From NCBI GenBank assembly GCA_025766275.1, contig JAFKAC010000012.1, forward strand, positions 248,001 to 312,000: a stretch of 64,000 bases of DNA. Reading direction: 5' to 3'. Within the stretch, counting starts at the first letter, position 1, and each line of letters opens with the position of its first letter. The notes under the pieces were generated by a model that saw only the letters and a program-made list of their open reading frames with translations, was not told the DNA's origin and searched no databases. This document shows positions 23,901 to 36,428 of the stretch, in pieces. Origin of the DNA: Lactarius indigo (lineage: Eukaryota; Basidiomycota; Agaricomycetes; Russulales; Russulaceae). The position numbers and the translations under genes are program-made.

Positions 23901-24620
23901 GCTGTTGTGAGAAAGGAGGTTGTCGAGACCGACCATTGGTTCCCAGCGCAGCCTTCTCATTTTATCTCCGTCCTTTCACGCCGACGTAAGCTAGGACTCG
24001 TGATGTGGAGGGGGATTAATGTGCCTATGAGGTGTCAGCTCGACAACCGGCGCATCTTAGCAAACTGCGCTGTCACTGATCCACAGCCTCCATCTCAAAT
24101 GGAGCGTGCCTAATGGAGGTCGTGATACCCTCCGATGTGAGCGGACGTAAGCATTGTGAAATACCATGTGTCCTCGTTCTTGGCGGCGACAATACCTAAG
24201 CAGAGGAGGTAAAGCGATGGCAGGAGCGTACAACGATAATATATTCCAGGAAGCATACCAGGGAATGACCCGTCGAGAAACTACTCAAGCAGGAGTTAAG
24301 GATATCTGGCATAGAAATCGATGACTCGGCCAGGGCCCTTTCTGGGGGAGGTATCAGAAGCATTAGTCCCTCACAGTTGGCTACACCCTCTGTGCTATTG
24401 GTGTGATGAAGGAACTTCGTCAAAGAGTCAGGAACAAACAAACACACCGACCCGACCTGGCAGTCACGGCCCGGGGCCGGCCAAATACGGGACAAAAACA
24501 CTCGCTCCGGGCCAAGCACCCGCCGACCAACTAGTAAACTACTACACCCCAGTTGATGTCATCGAACGACAAGGGTATGAAACTCCAGAAAAGAATACCG
24601 TGCTAATATGGCGAGTCGAC
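23901..24620. other. Upstream region of BBE copy 4
   Basis: Repeated BBE upstream sequence, comparable with 18073-18760 and 35700-35850. It includes the shared block around gttgatgtcat and gaataccg. No gene is recognised. A plus-strand open frame runs from 24321 to 25049, but its first half is this repeated noncoding DNA. Confidence 0.4.
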
Positions 24621-24635
24621 ACTGGTGCCAGTCGC

Positions 24636-24690
24636 AGGCATAAGACCCGGTTGAAGAGACTGGCGCAGCTGGCTGACGTCATCAAGCAAC
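24636..24690 (+). pseudogene. Short remnant of an amidase C-terminus
   Basis: The translation TRLKRLA-QLADVIKQ resembles the end of the two amidases in this window (TRLKRLA, then a short gap, then QLADVMEK). At DNA level the match is ggttgaagag.ctggc plus cagctgg.tgacgtcat, as if about 24 bases were deleted. No further amidase sequence was recognised upstream, so this is a small relic at best. Confidence 0.35.
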
Positions 24691-25200
24691 GAGAATGGAA
24701 ATTCGTGCTCTACTTTAATCCAAGTCGTTTACCATACGCAACACAGTCCATAGGGGCCCTTAGGTCACCACCTTTCATTAGTAGGCCATGGGCTAGGATA
24801 TCTCTTGAAGAAGCGTTTGATTTCCATTCGCGAGCGGCAGGAACAGTACGTTTGCCGCAGTTCCACACCCCTACCAATAGTTTATCGCCTCACACAGAGT
24901 CTGATGTAGGCCTAGAAACCGAGTTTACCCTCTTAATAGACCTCCGGAACCCCGTACACTTGTCTCACTGTATGCCATTGCCTTTTCACCACGCCCTGTG
25001 CTATCTGACTGACGTCCCGTTTAACCTTACGGGTAAGATCACTGGCTAGCGTTACACCCGCAGTGTCTCTTCAGTACCCCCGCGCGGCAAGACCTATCCC
25101 ACAAGGTCATGCACCCAATCGGGTAACGGAGGAACAGACGGCCAGGCTTCTATCTAATCTACCATCTCTCAGGCGACTATAACTTCTTGCACGTCGGTAA

Positions 25201-25445
25201 AACACGCCCCTTTCACCCACTACCTCCTTTTAGAAAGAGCTGATGACCAAAACGATCTGGGTTCAGCCAGCGGCGTGATTTTACATAGCCTTTCGATGCT
25301 TGGTTTCGCCCTTGGTTACGGAGGATTCTCGTCACTGCGCTACATCAATGTGAAGTTCACAGCCCCAGGAAATGGACTCGAGACGAGCGCGTGGAGTGTC
25401 GATACAGCACCCGATGGGGTAAGGGAAGTCGCTTTCGAAGTCAAA
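25201..25445 (+). pseudogene. Fragment of a MaoC-like (hot-dog) dehydratase domain
   Basis: The frame from about 25209 reads PFTHYLLLERADDQND, then GVILHSLSMLGFALG, LRYINVKFTAPG and TSAWSVDTAPDGVREVAFEV. This is the order of a MaoC-type hydratase C-terminal half, where the usual text is SGDxNPLH, ILHG, then an F-x-x-P-V-x-PG stretch. The catalytic D-x-x-x-x-H part has degenerated to DDQND with a gap, and no start or full domain is present. It is therefore a relic. The living family handles enoyl-CoA hydration. It is followed directly by a tiny retroelement insertion. Confidence 0.45.
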
Positions 25446-25461
25446 AAATACAATAACTGGT

Positions 25462-25500
25462 CCCGAAATAAATATCGTCCAAAAAAAAAAAACAAAGAAT
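25462..25500 (+). mobile_element. Extremely short retroelement 3' end with target-site duplication
   Basis: Thirty-nine bases: cccgaaataaatatcgtcc, then 12 A and a short tail. They are flanked by near-identical direct repeats, tacaataactggt (25449-25461) and tacaatgactggt (25501-25513). The inserted bases match the very 3' end of the elements at 14417-14578 and 54357-54605, so this is a drastically 5'-truncated copy of the same family. Confidence 0.6.
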
Positions 25501-25789
25501 TACAATGACTGGTAAAGTGTGCACCTCTCCCAATTCACTTGCGCTGATCGTACGTAGATTGTGAACTGTGTTGGCCATGCGCGCTTTGAGAAGTGGGAGT
25601 GAATTAAACTGTAAGTGATGAACGTTGATTAGCTCCACAATACACTAACTTGCCGTAACACCATTGGGTCCTTGGAATAACCTTCACCCCAATTCTCACG
25701 TGCGTGAGTGTTTCAGTAGGATGTGATAGCGCAACTTTGAGTTCCCACCACGCGGTATTCTTGGTCCCATCAAGTACTACGATTATCGT

Positions 25790-26060
25790 CATTCGAGTAC
25801 GAACATCGATACTGTCATTGGTTGCGGTGACAGCTGGACCTCTATCCTGAAGACCTGTAGCCCCGGCGATTCCCTGACGCGACCAAATTGAGTCACGTGT
25901 CAGCCGGCAACATCAACATAGACGAGTTCCGTGCATGTCAATCTACTCACGCACTCATGGTCAAAGAGAAAACACCCGAGTCAGTCGTGTGAATGTATTA
26001 TTTGACGCCCACATTGTCCTACAAGAGGGAGACAATCAGGCCGACGCATATTGAGCCCAC
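25790..26060 (+). promoter_or_regulatory. Duplicated upstream region of the first amidase
   Basis: Matches 36429-36697 nearly base for base from cgatactg and attggttgcggtgac onward. The left limit of the duplicated segment lies at about 25790 here and 36429 in the other copy. No TATA box is obvious. Confidence 0.5.
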
Positions 26061-28057
26061 ATGCAACCAGATACCAGTAGACGCAGGGTGTCGGTCTTAT
26101 GGACCATCTTCGTATTCCTGACCTTTCAACTCCTGCTCTGTGGTGGGTCGAGTGGAGGTACTGTTACGCCTCACCATGCTCAGTTACCTGACCTTTATGA
26201 GGCATCAATCGCTGAGCTGCAGCACGGACTGGAGAATGGGCAGTTCACGAGCGTTGACCTCGTCAAGGTGCCTCCCCCATCCCGCGTTCCTCCTGTGGGT
26301 GCTCACTCGTTGCCTCTTACAGGCTTACTTTGCCCGCATCGAGGAGGTAAACCTGCAAGGACCCACCCTCCGCGCTGTCATCGAGCTCAACCCAAGCGCG
26401 CTCGAGCAGGCAGCAGAGCTTGATCATGAACGCAGGACACTGGGCCCGCGTGGTCCGCTCCATGGGATCCCAATCTTGCTCAAGGACAACATCGCCACCC
26501 GCGCAAGTGACGGTACGTACCCTTCTCCGACGTGCCCGAGGACGCACAAATTCACTGCCACCCCGTGTAGGCATGAATACCACCGCAGGTTCATTTGCGC
26601 TCCTCGGCTCGATCCCACCACGCGATGCGACAGTTGCTGCCAAACTGCGCGCAGCTGGCGCTGTACTGCTGGGAAAGGCCAATCTCTCCGAATGGGCGAA
26701 CTTCCGTGGTAATGTTCCATCGGGCTTCTCGGGCCGAGGTGGACAAGCGACCAGTCCGTATTTCCCGCTCGCCGACCCCTCGGGATCATCTTCCGGCTCG
26801 GGGATTGCTAGCGCGATTGGACTCGCGGCCGCAGCGCTAGGATCTGAGACCGACGGTTCAATTATTTCTCCGAGTAGTCGTCAGAATCTGGTAGGCATCA
26901 AGCCAACGGTGGGATTGACCTCTCGTGCAGGCGGTACGCGTCCGTATATTATACATACAGCTGTCCTCCATTGATGGTTCACAGTTATACCGATCTCGGA
27001 GAACCAGGACACCGTTGGCCCAATGGCGCGGAGCGTTACCGATGCCGCCATCATCCTCACTGCTATTGCGGGACGCGATCCGCTCGACAACTTTACTCTC
27101 GCCGCCCCCGCCCGTGTTCCAGATTTCTCCAAGGCCCTGAAGAAGAACGCTCTCAAAGGTGTACGTTTAGGAGTTCCTCGGCTATTTCTGAGTGGAAATT
27201 CCAATATCGACAATGCTTTCAATGCATCACTGCTCACACTCGCGAAACTCGGTGCTACCATCGTCGACCCTGCAGAATTCCCGGACGCAAATGAACTGCT
27301 TGCATCCGATAACGAAACCACTGTTCTCAATACGGACTTCAAGGTAGTGTGGACCATAGCCTGACCCACAACATCTCTCATCGAAAAGAATTTGGTCAGG
27401 TGAACGTGGAGGAGTACATCTCCGGGCTCATCAAAGTTCCCACGGGGGTGAAAACACTGGCAGACCTGATTGCGTTCAATATCGCTCATGCGTCTCAAGA
27501 GCTAATTCCACCTTTCTGGGCGGACCAGTCTCAGTACGTGCGTACTTGTGTCGTTTCGATATCACCACCAACACGAATGGCAGGTTCATTGAGGCAGAGA
27601 ACACTACTCGAGACGCGGCCTACTTTGCAGCATTGGCAGCCGACCATGATCTCGGACGGACTCGTGGGATTGATGCCACGCTCGCCAAGTTCAAGCTAGA
27701 CGCGATCATCCTTCCTACCGATGGTACGCTTACCTCCCTCTTCAATCTGTCTCGCCCCGCCTAGAGACGGTTTCTGTAGGGTTCGCCTCAGGACCTGCTG
27801 CGGTGGCAGGCTATCCGGTTGTTACTGTTCCTCTTGGGTTCCAGCCTGATACCGTTGTGCCGACGCCTGCTCGGCCAACGATCAACAGGGCACCAGGGTT
27901 ACCGTTTGGGCTTTCGTTTGTCGGGACTGCATTCAGCGAGTTCAATTTAGTTGGATACGCATTTGCGTATGAACAAGCGACACACACTCGATTGAAGAGG
28001 CTGGCCTTCCCCGAGGCGATACCAAAGACTCAGCTGGCGGACGTCATGGAGAAGTGA
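26061..28057 (+). CDS. Secreted amidase (amidase-signature family), copy 1
   Basis: Hydrolyses a carboxamide; the substrate is unknown. Seven exons fit with gt/ag introns: 26061-26267, 26323-26512, 26571-26933, 26985-27343, 27400-27533, 27584-27723 and 27765-28057. They give 1686 nt, or 561 residues plus stop. A signal peptide is evident ([20 protein letters not shown]). The Ser-cisSer-Lys triad is visible as [12 protein letters not shown] (Lys), [10 protein letters not shown] (cis-Ser) and SETDGSI (nucleophile). The C-terminal part has [14 protein letters not shown] and [15 protein letters not shown], typical of the family. The gene runs tail-to-tail into BBE copy 5, 640 bp away. A second copy lies at 36698-38712. 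Confidence 0.9.
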
Positions 28058-28695
28058 GAAAAGGATATTCTTGTATACAAAATGAATATACTCGTGTACA
28101 TGTTCCGGGTAGACAAAGCACGGATTCGCTTCCTCGTCTTTGCGATCAAACTGACAAACACGGAATGATACAGCCCTACCCGCTCTCGCCTGCCAGTGCG
28201 ATCAAACCGATTAAGCTGAACCAGCCTCAGATATGACTATGCCGTAGGTCCGTGAGATTGACAGAAGCCTGGGGGCCTGAGCTTCGGCACCCTGCGGAGT
28301 GAGATCACGTGAGGCGCACGCCCGGGCCGGGCTGCTCAGGGAACTTGCGAACTTACGACTCGGGCGACTCTCGGGACGCCTGTGGCGGTCTTGGCCGAAT
28401 CACCTCCGCATTCGGATCGTTTCTATGACCTCCCTGCCAGCGAGTACGTAGTAAAATGCCACATGAACAGCGACAAGCATGTTGAGGATGAAGATGCTGT
28501 CTTCAAGAAGCTTCGTTCTACTAACCAATGTCTCGTCTGGGCCTCAAGGACGAGAAAGGGAATCATGATGGGTTCGATTAATAAGTCATATACAGTATAT
28601 ACAGTATCTATTAAGCGTTCCATTCACAGGACCCACAACTACGGGAAAAGGAGGATTGTGATTCAGTATTAAGGACTCTCCTTCCGAGTCTTTAT
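28058..28695. repeat. Linker between amidase 1 and BBE copy 5
   Basis: Duplicated at 38700-39381 between amidase 2 and BBE copy 7. The last 120 bp form the standard BBE 3' linker (gtcatatacagta, cattcacaggacccacaa, cagtattaagga). Confidence 0.55.
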
Positions 28696-30671
28696 TCATA
28701 GCTTAAACCCGCCAGCAAGGCCCATCACATCCTTCGGGTCAATCGCCTTCTTTATAGCATGCAGCCTAGGTAGGTTCGCCCCATAAATGTCTTCCAGCGG
28801 CGTGTCAAACAACGCGTAATTCGGGTACACAGCCGCATGTGACACATTTTGCCCATCCGCAACCGCCGCTGTGGTGACAGTATCGGAGAAACTCCGTACT
28901 GCCTTAGTTACAATGTCGTCCAGGGAAGCATTGCTGTATGTGAAAGCGACAACCGTAGGGAAGAGACCGTGAGAGCGATCGGGTGGGTACGCAGAGTCGG
29001 AACCGTGAGTGAACAGATCCTTCAGAAATGGCTCGAGGGTGAGTGCGACGGTGACATTTGGATCCAGGGCCCCGATCTTTCCTCCCCAGAACTACAGACG
29101 CGCTGTAGTTGAGTGGGATTTGGACATGTGATGTAGAATGGAGCTTACCAAAGTCTGATTCACGAATGCGTCGAAAACAGACGGAGAGTACTGAGTGACA
29201 GAGACACCGTTGACGCGACCTCTATAACCTTTTATCAGCCATGTTTTATCGACAGAGCCTAGAAATGACGGACCGAACTGTATTGGGGAAGGAGAGGATG
29301 TTGGTGTTAAACAAGTTAACGAATGATCTCGTCTTGACATCGGACTGATTTGTCGGAATCGCCAAGAAATCATCGAAAATACCTGGCGCGGGTGTGGGCG
29401 CATTGTAGAAAACGAGGGCACCGGATATGGCCTGGATGGATGATATTTCCCGGTTTGTAGACAATAATATTGAAACAAAAGGACGTACCCCTGCTGGAGT
29501 GTAGACAACAGAGACACTCAATGCAGCCTTGGTGTCGTTCTTCTGCTGGAACTTCAGGAGAGCTTCCTTCACTAAATGTAGTTGGTCTACATTGTAGTTA
29601 AGAATACCTCCCTATCAAATCGAGTCAGCTCGAGGGTATGATCACGTCAATCGGTGTTACTGACCCAGACTTGGCCCTGGGGAACCGTCTTGTAAGTGAA
29701 CTTGGTCACGATACCCTGTTATCAATGTCAACCAAATATCCTTTTCTATCACCTTGCAAGGGAAGCAGCGTACGAAATTATTCCCTCCACCCTGAGAATG
29801 TGTAGTCTTAGTGAAACGTCTCCGTATGAAGTTTCAACCCACTTGCCCGAAGTGCGAACCATAAGTCTTCATTCCTTTGTGTCACATTTGTAATGGTCCC
29901 ATTTGGTAGGACGAGTTCAAATCCCGCCATATTGTCGATAGTTAGTCCATACTGATTGCTTGCGAAAGCATAACCTGCGACACGTAATCGTATCTTTGGT
30001 CATTATCATGGCAAAGGTTATCCAAATCCACCCACCACCGCCCAGAGTCAAACCGGAAACGCCGACAGTAGGTGTGCGTCCTCCGATGACGTTCAGCCCA
30101 GATGAGTCTAGAGCTGCGTATGCTTGGTCCCAAGTAGTGCCCGACCCCGCGTCAACGGTACCCGTGGCATTGTTGAGCTCAATACTGTTGAATCGGGTCA
30201 TGGAAATCTGGACCCCGGGCGTAGAGGAGAAGCCAGGATTAAATGCATGACCCCCACCTTTCACTGCGAAGGGTGTACGGGTGGATCCCAGGATGCGCAA
30301 CTATTGTAACATGCCGTGAGTGGCGGCTATTATATTATTAAAGGGAATCGGGGCTACGTACAATCACGCTAACGTCTGCTGACGAGCCTGGCTCGACGGA
30401 ACACGCAGACGCCTGACTGGACGAAACGCCAACGTGCTCGATGTCAGCGTTATATTGGGTCGAGTCTTCACTTCTACGTCAGCCTGGTGCTAAACGGAGG
30501 GGGAAATGAGAGTTACGCACTAGGGTAGAACACCTGAGAGGAATTGGAAATGGCGGAGGCGATTGTGCGACAGGTACTTTGGTACCCTCCTGACGGCGTC
30601 GCTGTGAGAGCAGAAGCATGCGAGAAGGGTGCCAGAGAGAAAGCGACAACTAAGAATGTTGTCAAGAGCAT
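28696..30671 (-). CDS. BBE-like FAD-linked oxidoreductase, array copy 5
   Basis: Open throughout by eye: signal peptide MLLTTFLVVAFSLAPFSHAS, SACSVEPGS, VKGGGHAFNPGFSST with the FAD-linking His, TPTVGVSGLTLGGG, NQYGLTIDN, microexon GGGNNF (29774-29791), FYNAPTPAPGIFDDFLAIP, FWGGKIGALDPN and NVMGLAGGFKL-type ending (here DVMGL). The intron that follows ALR starts with GC (29846-29845, minus strand, CGG then GCAAGT) where the other copies have GTAAGT. GC donors are usable in fungi, so I keep it as a gene. The copy was duplicated together with the neighbouring amidase; its sister is copy 7. Confidence 0.82.
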
Positions 30672-31901
30672 AGTGATATGAGAAAGGAGGCTATCAAGAC
30701 TGGCCATTAGTTCGCGGCGCAGTCTTATCCTTTTATCCCGTCCTTTCATGCCGGCGTAAGCTAGGAGATGCGGTCCAGAGTAGACTAATGTCGACTGGCC
30801 ATTGGCACGGAGGCCGCGTGTCTAGCAGACTGCGCTTTCACTAATCCACAGCCTCCATCTCACACCGACTGGGCCTAATGGAGGTAGTGTTGCCCTCCGT
30901 GGCGAGCGGACATAAGCATTCTAAAACGCCGTGGTTCTTGCCATGGTTCTTTGTGCTTGGTGGTGACAAATATCAACGCAGCGGAGAGGCAGAGCGATGG
31001 CAGGAGTGTACCACAGTTAAGGATGTTCGGTGTAGAGATCAATGATTCGGCCCGGGGCCCTTTCTGGGGTGGGGAGCATCAGAAACACCAGTCTTGTTGC
31101 CTACATTCTATCTGTATTGGCGCGCCGACGGAACCTTTTCTTTGATCCATGTTCATTCTGGGATACATGCCGGAGTGCGCGTCGCCGGAACTTCATAGCT
31201 TAGTATTTTTATCAAAAGTCAGGAACAAACAAACACAACGACTCGGGCCGACCTGCGCTGCCCTCGCTTGGACCATCTCGGCGCCTCGATTCAATAACAT
31301 GCGTCGTCGATACTCCACCTGCTTGAGGCAGAATGAACCAAGGAGTGGACAACATCACTGAAATATTGCTTAAGATAGATAAGGCATCGTAATGACCGTT
31401 CGTAAACCATTCATAGACGGGTAATTGCGGTAGGTTTTCGTATCGTTCCGTACAGTGTTCGGCGTTCTCCAGCCTATTTTGCGATACATGCGCATGTCAT
31501 TACGACCAGCTGCTGCGATCGTCAGACAGTTACGATGCAGAACTGGTCCGGAGTCCTAAGTTCCCGAGTCTTCTGGATCGTCTCAAAGATGGCTGACGAA
31601 TCACCCTGCATTCGAATCGTTTCTCCGACCTCCCTGCTAGTGAGAATGCAGCAATCGAGACATGAACAGTACTTTTTCCTTTTTCGGATGCAAAACTAAA
31701 AGCATGTTGAGGATGATGGCACTTTCTTCATCCCACCTAGCCAATGTCTCGTCTGTGCGTCAAAGACGAGAGAGGGAATCATAATGAGGGATGGATTAGT
31801 AAGTCATATACAGTATCTATTAAATGTTCTATTCACGGGTCTACAAGGACTAGGAAAAGATGGCTTCGATTCAGTATTAAGGGCTCCATCCGAGTCTTTC
31901 T
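30672..31901. repeat. Upstream region of BBE copy 5 and linker to copy 6
   Basis: Contains the BBE TATA-like motif near 30725-30737. The block 31240-31570 (cgcttggaccatctcgg, gtattgcgatacatgc-like text, cattacgaccag) is paralogous to 35395-35690. The 3' linker of copy 6 is at about 31780-31900. No gene is recognised. Confidence 0.5.
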
Positions 31902-33882
31902 TCATAGCTTAAACCCGCCAGTAAGGCCCATCACGTTCTTAGGGTCAACCGCCTTCCTGATCGCATGCAGGCGAGGTAGATTCGCCCCATAAATGTCTTC
32001 CAGTGGCGTATCAAACAACGCGTAATTCGGGTACACAGACGCGTGCGAAACATTTTGCCCATCCGCAACCGCTGCCGCGGTGACAGTATCGGAGAAACTG
32101 CGGAGCCCCTTACTTACAGTGTCGTCCAGGGAAGCATTAGCGTATTTGAAAGAGACACCCGTAGGGAAGAGAGCGTGAGAACGATCGGGTGGGTATGCAG
32201 AGTCGGGACCGTGAGAGAACAGATCCTTGAGAAATGGCTCGAGGATGAGTGAGAGGGTGAAATTTGGATCTAGGGCCCCGAACTTTCCTCCCCAGAACTA
32301 AAGACATGCGTTTGATGAGTAAGATTTTGACGCGTGAGGTAAGATGGAGCTGACCAAAGTCTGATTCACGAGTGCGTCGAAAACAGACGGAGAGTATTGC
32401 GTGACTGAGACAGCGTTAACGCGACTTCTATATCTTTTCATCAGCTATGTTTCATCACTAGAGTCTAGCAATGATGACTGACCGAACTGTCTTGGGGGAA
32501 TTTATGAAGGAAAGGCTGGTGAACAAGTCAACGACTGATCTCGTCTTGACATCGGACTTATTATTCGGAATCGCCAAGAACTCATCGAAAATCCCAGGTG
32601 CGGGTATGGGTGCATTGTAGAAAACGAGAGCAATGGATATGGCCTGGATGAATGTTATTTCCTGGTTCATAAAGGATTATATTGAAACGTAAGGACGTAC
32701 CCCCGCCGGAGTGTAAATCAGGTAGACATTCAATGCGGCCTTGGTGTCATTTATCTGCTGGAACTTCACGACGGCGTCCTTCACTAAATGCAGTTGGTCT
32801 ACATTGTAGTGAAGAGTACCACCCTGTGAAATCAAGTGAGCTCGAGAGTATGATTGTTGCGTCAATCGGTGTTACTGACCCAGACTTGGCCCTGGGGAAC
32901 CGTCTTGTAAGTGAACTTAGTCACGATACCCTGTCATCAAATGTCAATCAAACATCCTTTTCTATCACCTTGCAAGGAAGTGTCGCACAAAGTTATTCCC
33001 TCCACCCTGAGAATAAAGCGCCTCAGTGAGGCATCTCCTTCTGAGGTTCAAGTCCACTTACCCGAAGTGCGAACCATAAATCTTTATTGCTTTGTGTCAC
33101 ATTTGTAATGGTCCCGTTTGGTAGGACGAGCTCAAATCTCGCCATATTGTCGATGCTCAATCCGTACTGGTTACTCATGTAGGCGTAACCTGTGGCATAA
33201 AATCACGGTCAGCGGTCAGCGTCTGAGTCGTAACAGGGAGGTATGACCAACCGCCGCCCAACGTCAAACCGGAAACACCGACTGTAGGTATGCGTCCTCC
33301 AACGACGTTGACTCCGGTTGAATCGAGAGCTGTGTATACTTGGTCCCAAGTAACACCAGATCCCGCGTCAACGGTACCCGTGGAATTATTGAGTTCGATG
33401 CTGGTGAATCGGGTCATGGAAATCTGGACCCCGCTCGTAGAAGAGAACCCAAGATTATATGCATGACCTCCACCTTTCACCGCGAAAGGTGTACGGGTGG
33501 ATCCCAGGATGCGCAACTACCGCGATATGGTGTGAGCGGCGACCGTTATCAAAGGGGCCCGGAGGTACGTACAATAACGCTGACATCTGCTGCTGAGCCT
33601 GGCTCGACAGAGCACGCAGACACCTGGGTAGACGAGACGATAGCATGCTCAATGTCAGCGTTATACTGGGTCGAGTCTTCACTTCTACGTCAGTCTGGTG
33701 CCAAACGAAGACGAACATGAGAGCCACGCACTGGGGTAGAACAACTGAGAGGAATTGGAAATGGCGCTCGCGATTTTGCGACAGGTATTTTGGTACCCCC
33801 CGGACGGGGTCGCTGCTAAAAAAGAAGCATTCGAGAAAGGTGCCAGAAAGAAGACGACAACTAAAAAGATTGTCGAGAGCAT
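31902..33882 (-). CDS. BBE-like FAD-linked oxidoreductase, array copy 6
   Basis: Intact by eye. It has the signal peptide MLSTIFLVVVFFLAPFSNAS, SACSVEPGS, VKGGGHAYNLGFSST, PTVGVSGLTLGGG, NQYGLSIDN, microexon GGGNNF (32989-33006), GIVTKFTYKTVPQGQVW, GIFDEFLAIP, FWGGKFGALDPN and NVMGLTGGFKL followed by TGA. It lies between the two amidase-BBE duplicated segments and has no amidase of its own. The start was chosen at the third in-frame Met because earlier ones overlap the TATA-like motif near 33938. Confidence 0.87.
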
Positions 33883-36272
33883 ACTGTTGTGAGAAAGGTT
33901 ATCGAGGCTGACCATTGGTTCGCAGCACAGTCTTATCCTTTTATCCCGTCCTTTCACGCTGGCGTAAGCTAGGAACCGGCATCTAGAGTAGATTGACGTG
34001 CCTATGGGGTGTCAACTGAAAACTGGAGTGACTAGCGGACTGCGTTTCCACTGATCCACGGCCTCCATCTCACACCGGGTGGGCCTAATGGGGGTCGTGA
34101 TACCCTCCGAGGCGAGCGGAAATAAGCATTTTGGAGCACCATGGATCTTCTTTCTTGACGTGACAAATATCTAAGCAGAGGACTGGTAAAGCGATGTAAG
34201 GAGTGTACCACGGTAATAACATCCAGAACTTGATCCAGAAGGCATCACTGGCAGGCACTGGCAATGACCTGACGAGGAGCCATTCAAGCAGAAGGTAAGA
34301 GTATCTGATGTAGAAATTGGCCTGGGCCTATTATTGGGGGGTCATCAGAAGTAAAGGTCTCTTACACTGGCAGTTGCTTACACCCTCTGTACGATTGGCG
34401 CGACGACGGAGCTCCATAACCTCAGGCTCGTATAGTAGCCGGGAGGAACGCCGTGTCACGATCACGTGATGTTGTCACGCCAACGCCTTTCTGTCCTGTT
34501 TCGTCTAATTCCTGCTTCTTCCCTGACCCACTGTACTTCCGCACCCCTGCTTTTACCGCCATGCTCCACTGTAACTTCTTGAGGCTCCACAGGGATTCCC
34601 CTGTGTTCTGGGGATTTCGCCCCCATGACAGCGTTTCCCCTTTGATTCCTCCAGTATGATACTTGTCTTGTTGTGTCTTATTGTGTCTCGTCGTGCACAA
34701 GTCGAAAATTGCCGACGCGCAGCGCGGGCAAGTTCCCATATTGGTCTCGCGTTTCTAGTCCCACCGAGTCCTACCGCACACCTCTTCACTACCTCGTCAT
34801 CGATCTCCATGCTCTTCGTCGCTCTTCGCATCCACATGCCCCCTCTCTATCCATCACCCCTTTCATCCCCGTAAATGGACAACGACAACGCGGATTCCCT
34901 GAAAACTGGCACCTATATCACCTGAAGATTGGCCACGTCTCCTCGTGCCTCGCCTTTTTTCGCTAGGCCCTCTGTTCTCGTCGTATCGTCCTCTCACCAT
35001 CATCATCGACCTTTCATCTGTCACCTCGCTTCGCCTATAAAACGCCTCGACACGGTCCCTTTGTCTCTGGCAAGGGCGTGAAATGTTCTAATAATAATCA
35101 CGCACCATATTTTGTCATGATGCTAGCCTCGGTTCGTAATATCTCCATATCTCGTACTGGGCTCCCTTTGTCCCTGCGTCTCCCTGTCTTCGGACCTATG
35201 CCACCATCTCCCTCTCCTTGTTGTTGAATATACCAGCACCATGTTACCCCGTTTCTCACCGTTCGCCTTTTGTAAATAAGGTCAGGTCACTCGATCTCGC
35301 AGGTGACAACCCTCATTTCTCCTTGACTCACTCATCTCTCGCTTCCCTCCTCGCCGATTCACGCTTGCGCTCGCAACATGTTGTTCGCCCTCTTCATCTT
35401 CGCGTTCTCGCTTGGACCATCTCGGCATCCTGATGGCATGCGTCATCGATGCACCACCGGGAGGCAGAATGAATCAAGGAATGGACAACATCATTGAATT
35501 ATTGCTCAAGTTGGATAAGGCATCATTGTGACTGTTCGTGGATCGTTCACGGACGGGTAATTACTAATTGCGTAGGTTGTCGTATCGTACTACCGTACCG
35601 TATTCTATGTTCTTTTGTTTTACGATACAGTACATTCATATGCCATTACGACCAGTTGCTACGACTGTCAGACGGTCACGGTGCGAAGCACTTGCGGAAC
35701 CCAACTCGGACCTTGCAGACGGCCCGGGGCCAAATATAGGATAGAAACTTCGGCTAACCAACGACACCTCCGTTGATGTCATTGAACGATGAAGCTCGAT
35801 GAAGATGTGAAACTCCAGAGATGAATACCGTGCCAATAATAGCCTTGTTCTCACTAGCAGGGAAGTCGGAGAAACGATTCGAATGCAGGGGTGTTTCGGC
35901 GGCTATCTTTCACGCGATTCAGTAGGTTCGGGAGCTCAGGCCTGCGACTGAGACCTTGGCACCGATGTCGACTCATCCTATTATTCTTGAGTGAGAACCC
36001 AATCAGATGAGACAGGAACAGTACATTTTCGTTGTTCGGGTGCAAGACTAAATGTGAGCAAAGCACGTTGAAGATGAAGACACTTCTAGAAGCTTCGTCC
36101 CACTAGCCGAGCCTGGTCTCGCCTGGATCTCAAGAAGTAGACAAAGAACCACACTTGGGAGTCAACTAGTAAACCATATACAGTAATTATGCAATGTTCC
36201 ATTCACACGACCCACAACAACCGGAAAAGGAGGACCGGGATCCAGTATTAAGGACTCCATCCGAGTCGTTCT
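33883..36272. other. Upstream region of BBE copy 6 with a CT-rich insertion
   Basis: After normal BBE upstream sequence, about 34440-35395 holds roughly 950 bp that the paralogous region of copy 5 (joined near 31185-31260) does not have. It is strongly CT-rich, with a TATA-like cctataaaacgcc near 35034, like a promoter or an LTR. No inverted or direct terminal repeats were found. From 35395 the paralogy to 31240-31570 resumes, ending in a BBE 3' linker before 36273. No gene is called. Confidence 0.45.
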
Positions 36273-36428
36273 TCATATTTTGAACCCGCCAGCAAGGCCC
36301 ATCACATTCTTCGGGTCAACCGCCTTCTTGATAGCATGCAGCCTAGGTAGATTCGCTCCATAAATGTCTTCCAGCGGCGCGTCAAACAATGCGTAATTGG
36401 GGTACACTGCCGCATGCGGAACATTTTT
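36273..36428 (-). pseudogene. Terminal fragment of a BBE gene cut at a duplication junction
   Basis: Only the end of the last BBE exon remains: AAVYPNYALFDAPLEDIYG, then LPRLHAIKKAVDPKNVMGLAGGFKI and TGA. Upstream of NV(P)H the match to BBE stops abruptly at about 36428, and the copy of the amidase upstream region begins. The usual BBE 3' linker lies beyond its stop, so a full BBE gene once stood here and was truncated by arrival of the amidase segment. Confidence 0.8.

Noticed and set aside
24321..25049. Long plus-strand open frame (242 codons)
   Set aside because: Its first half is BBE upstream DNA repeated elsewhere as noncoding sequence, and the rest shows no domain apart from a short amidase-like remnant.
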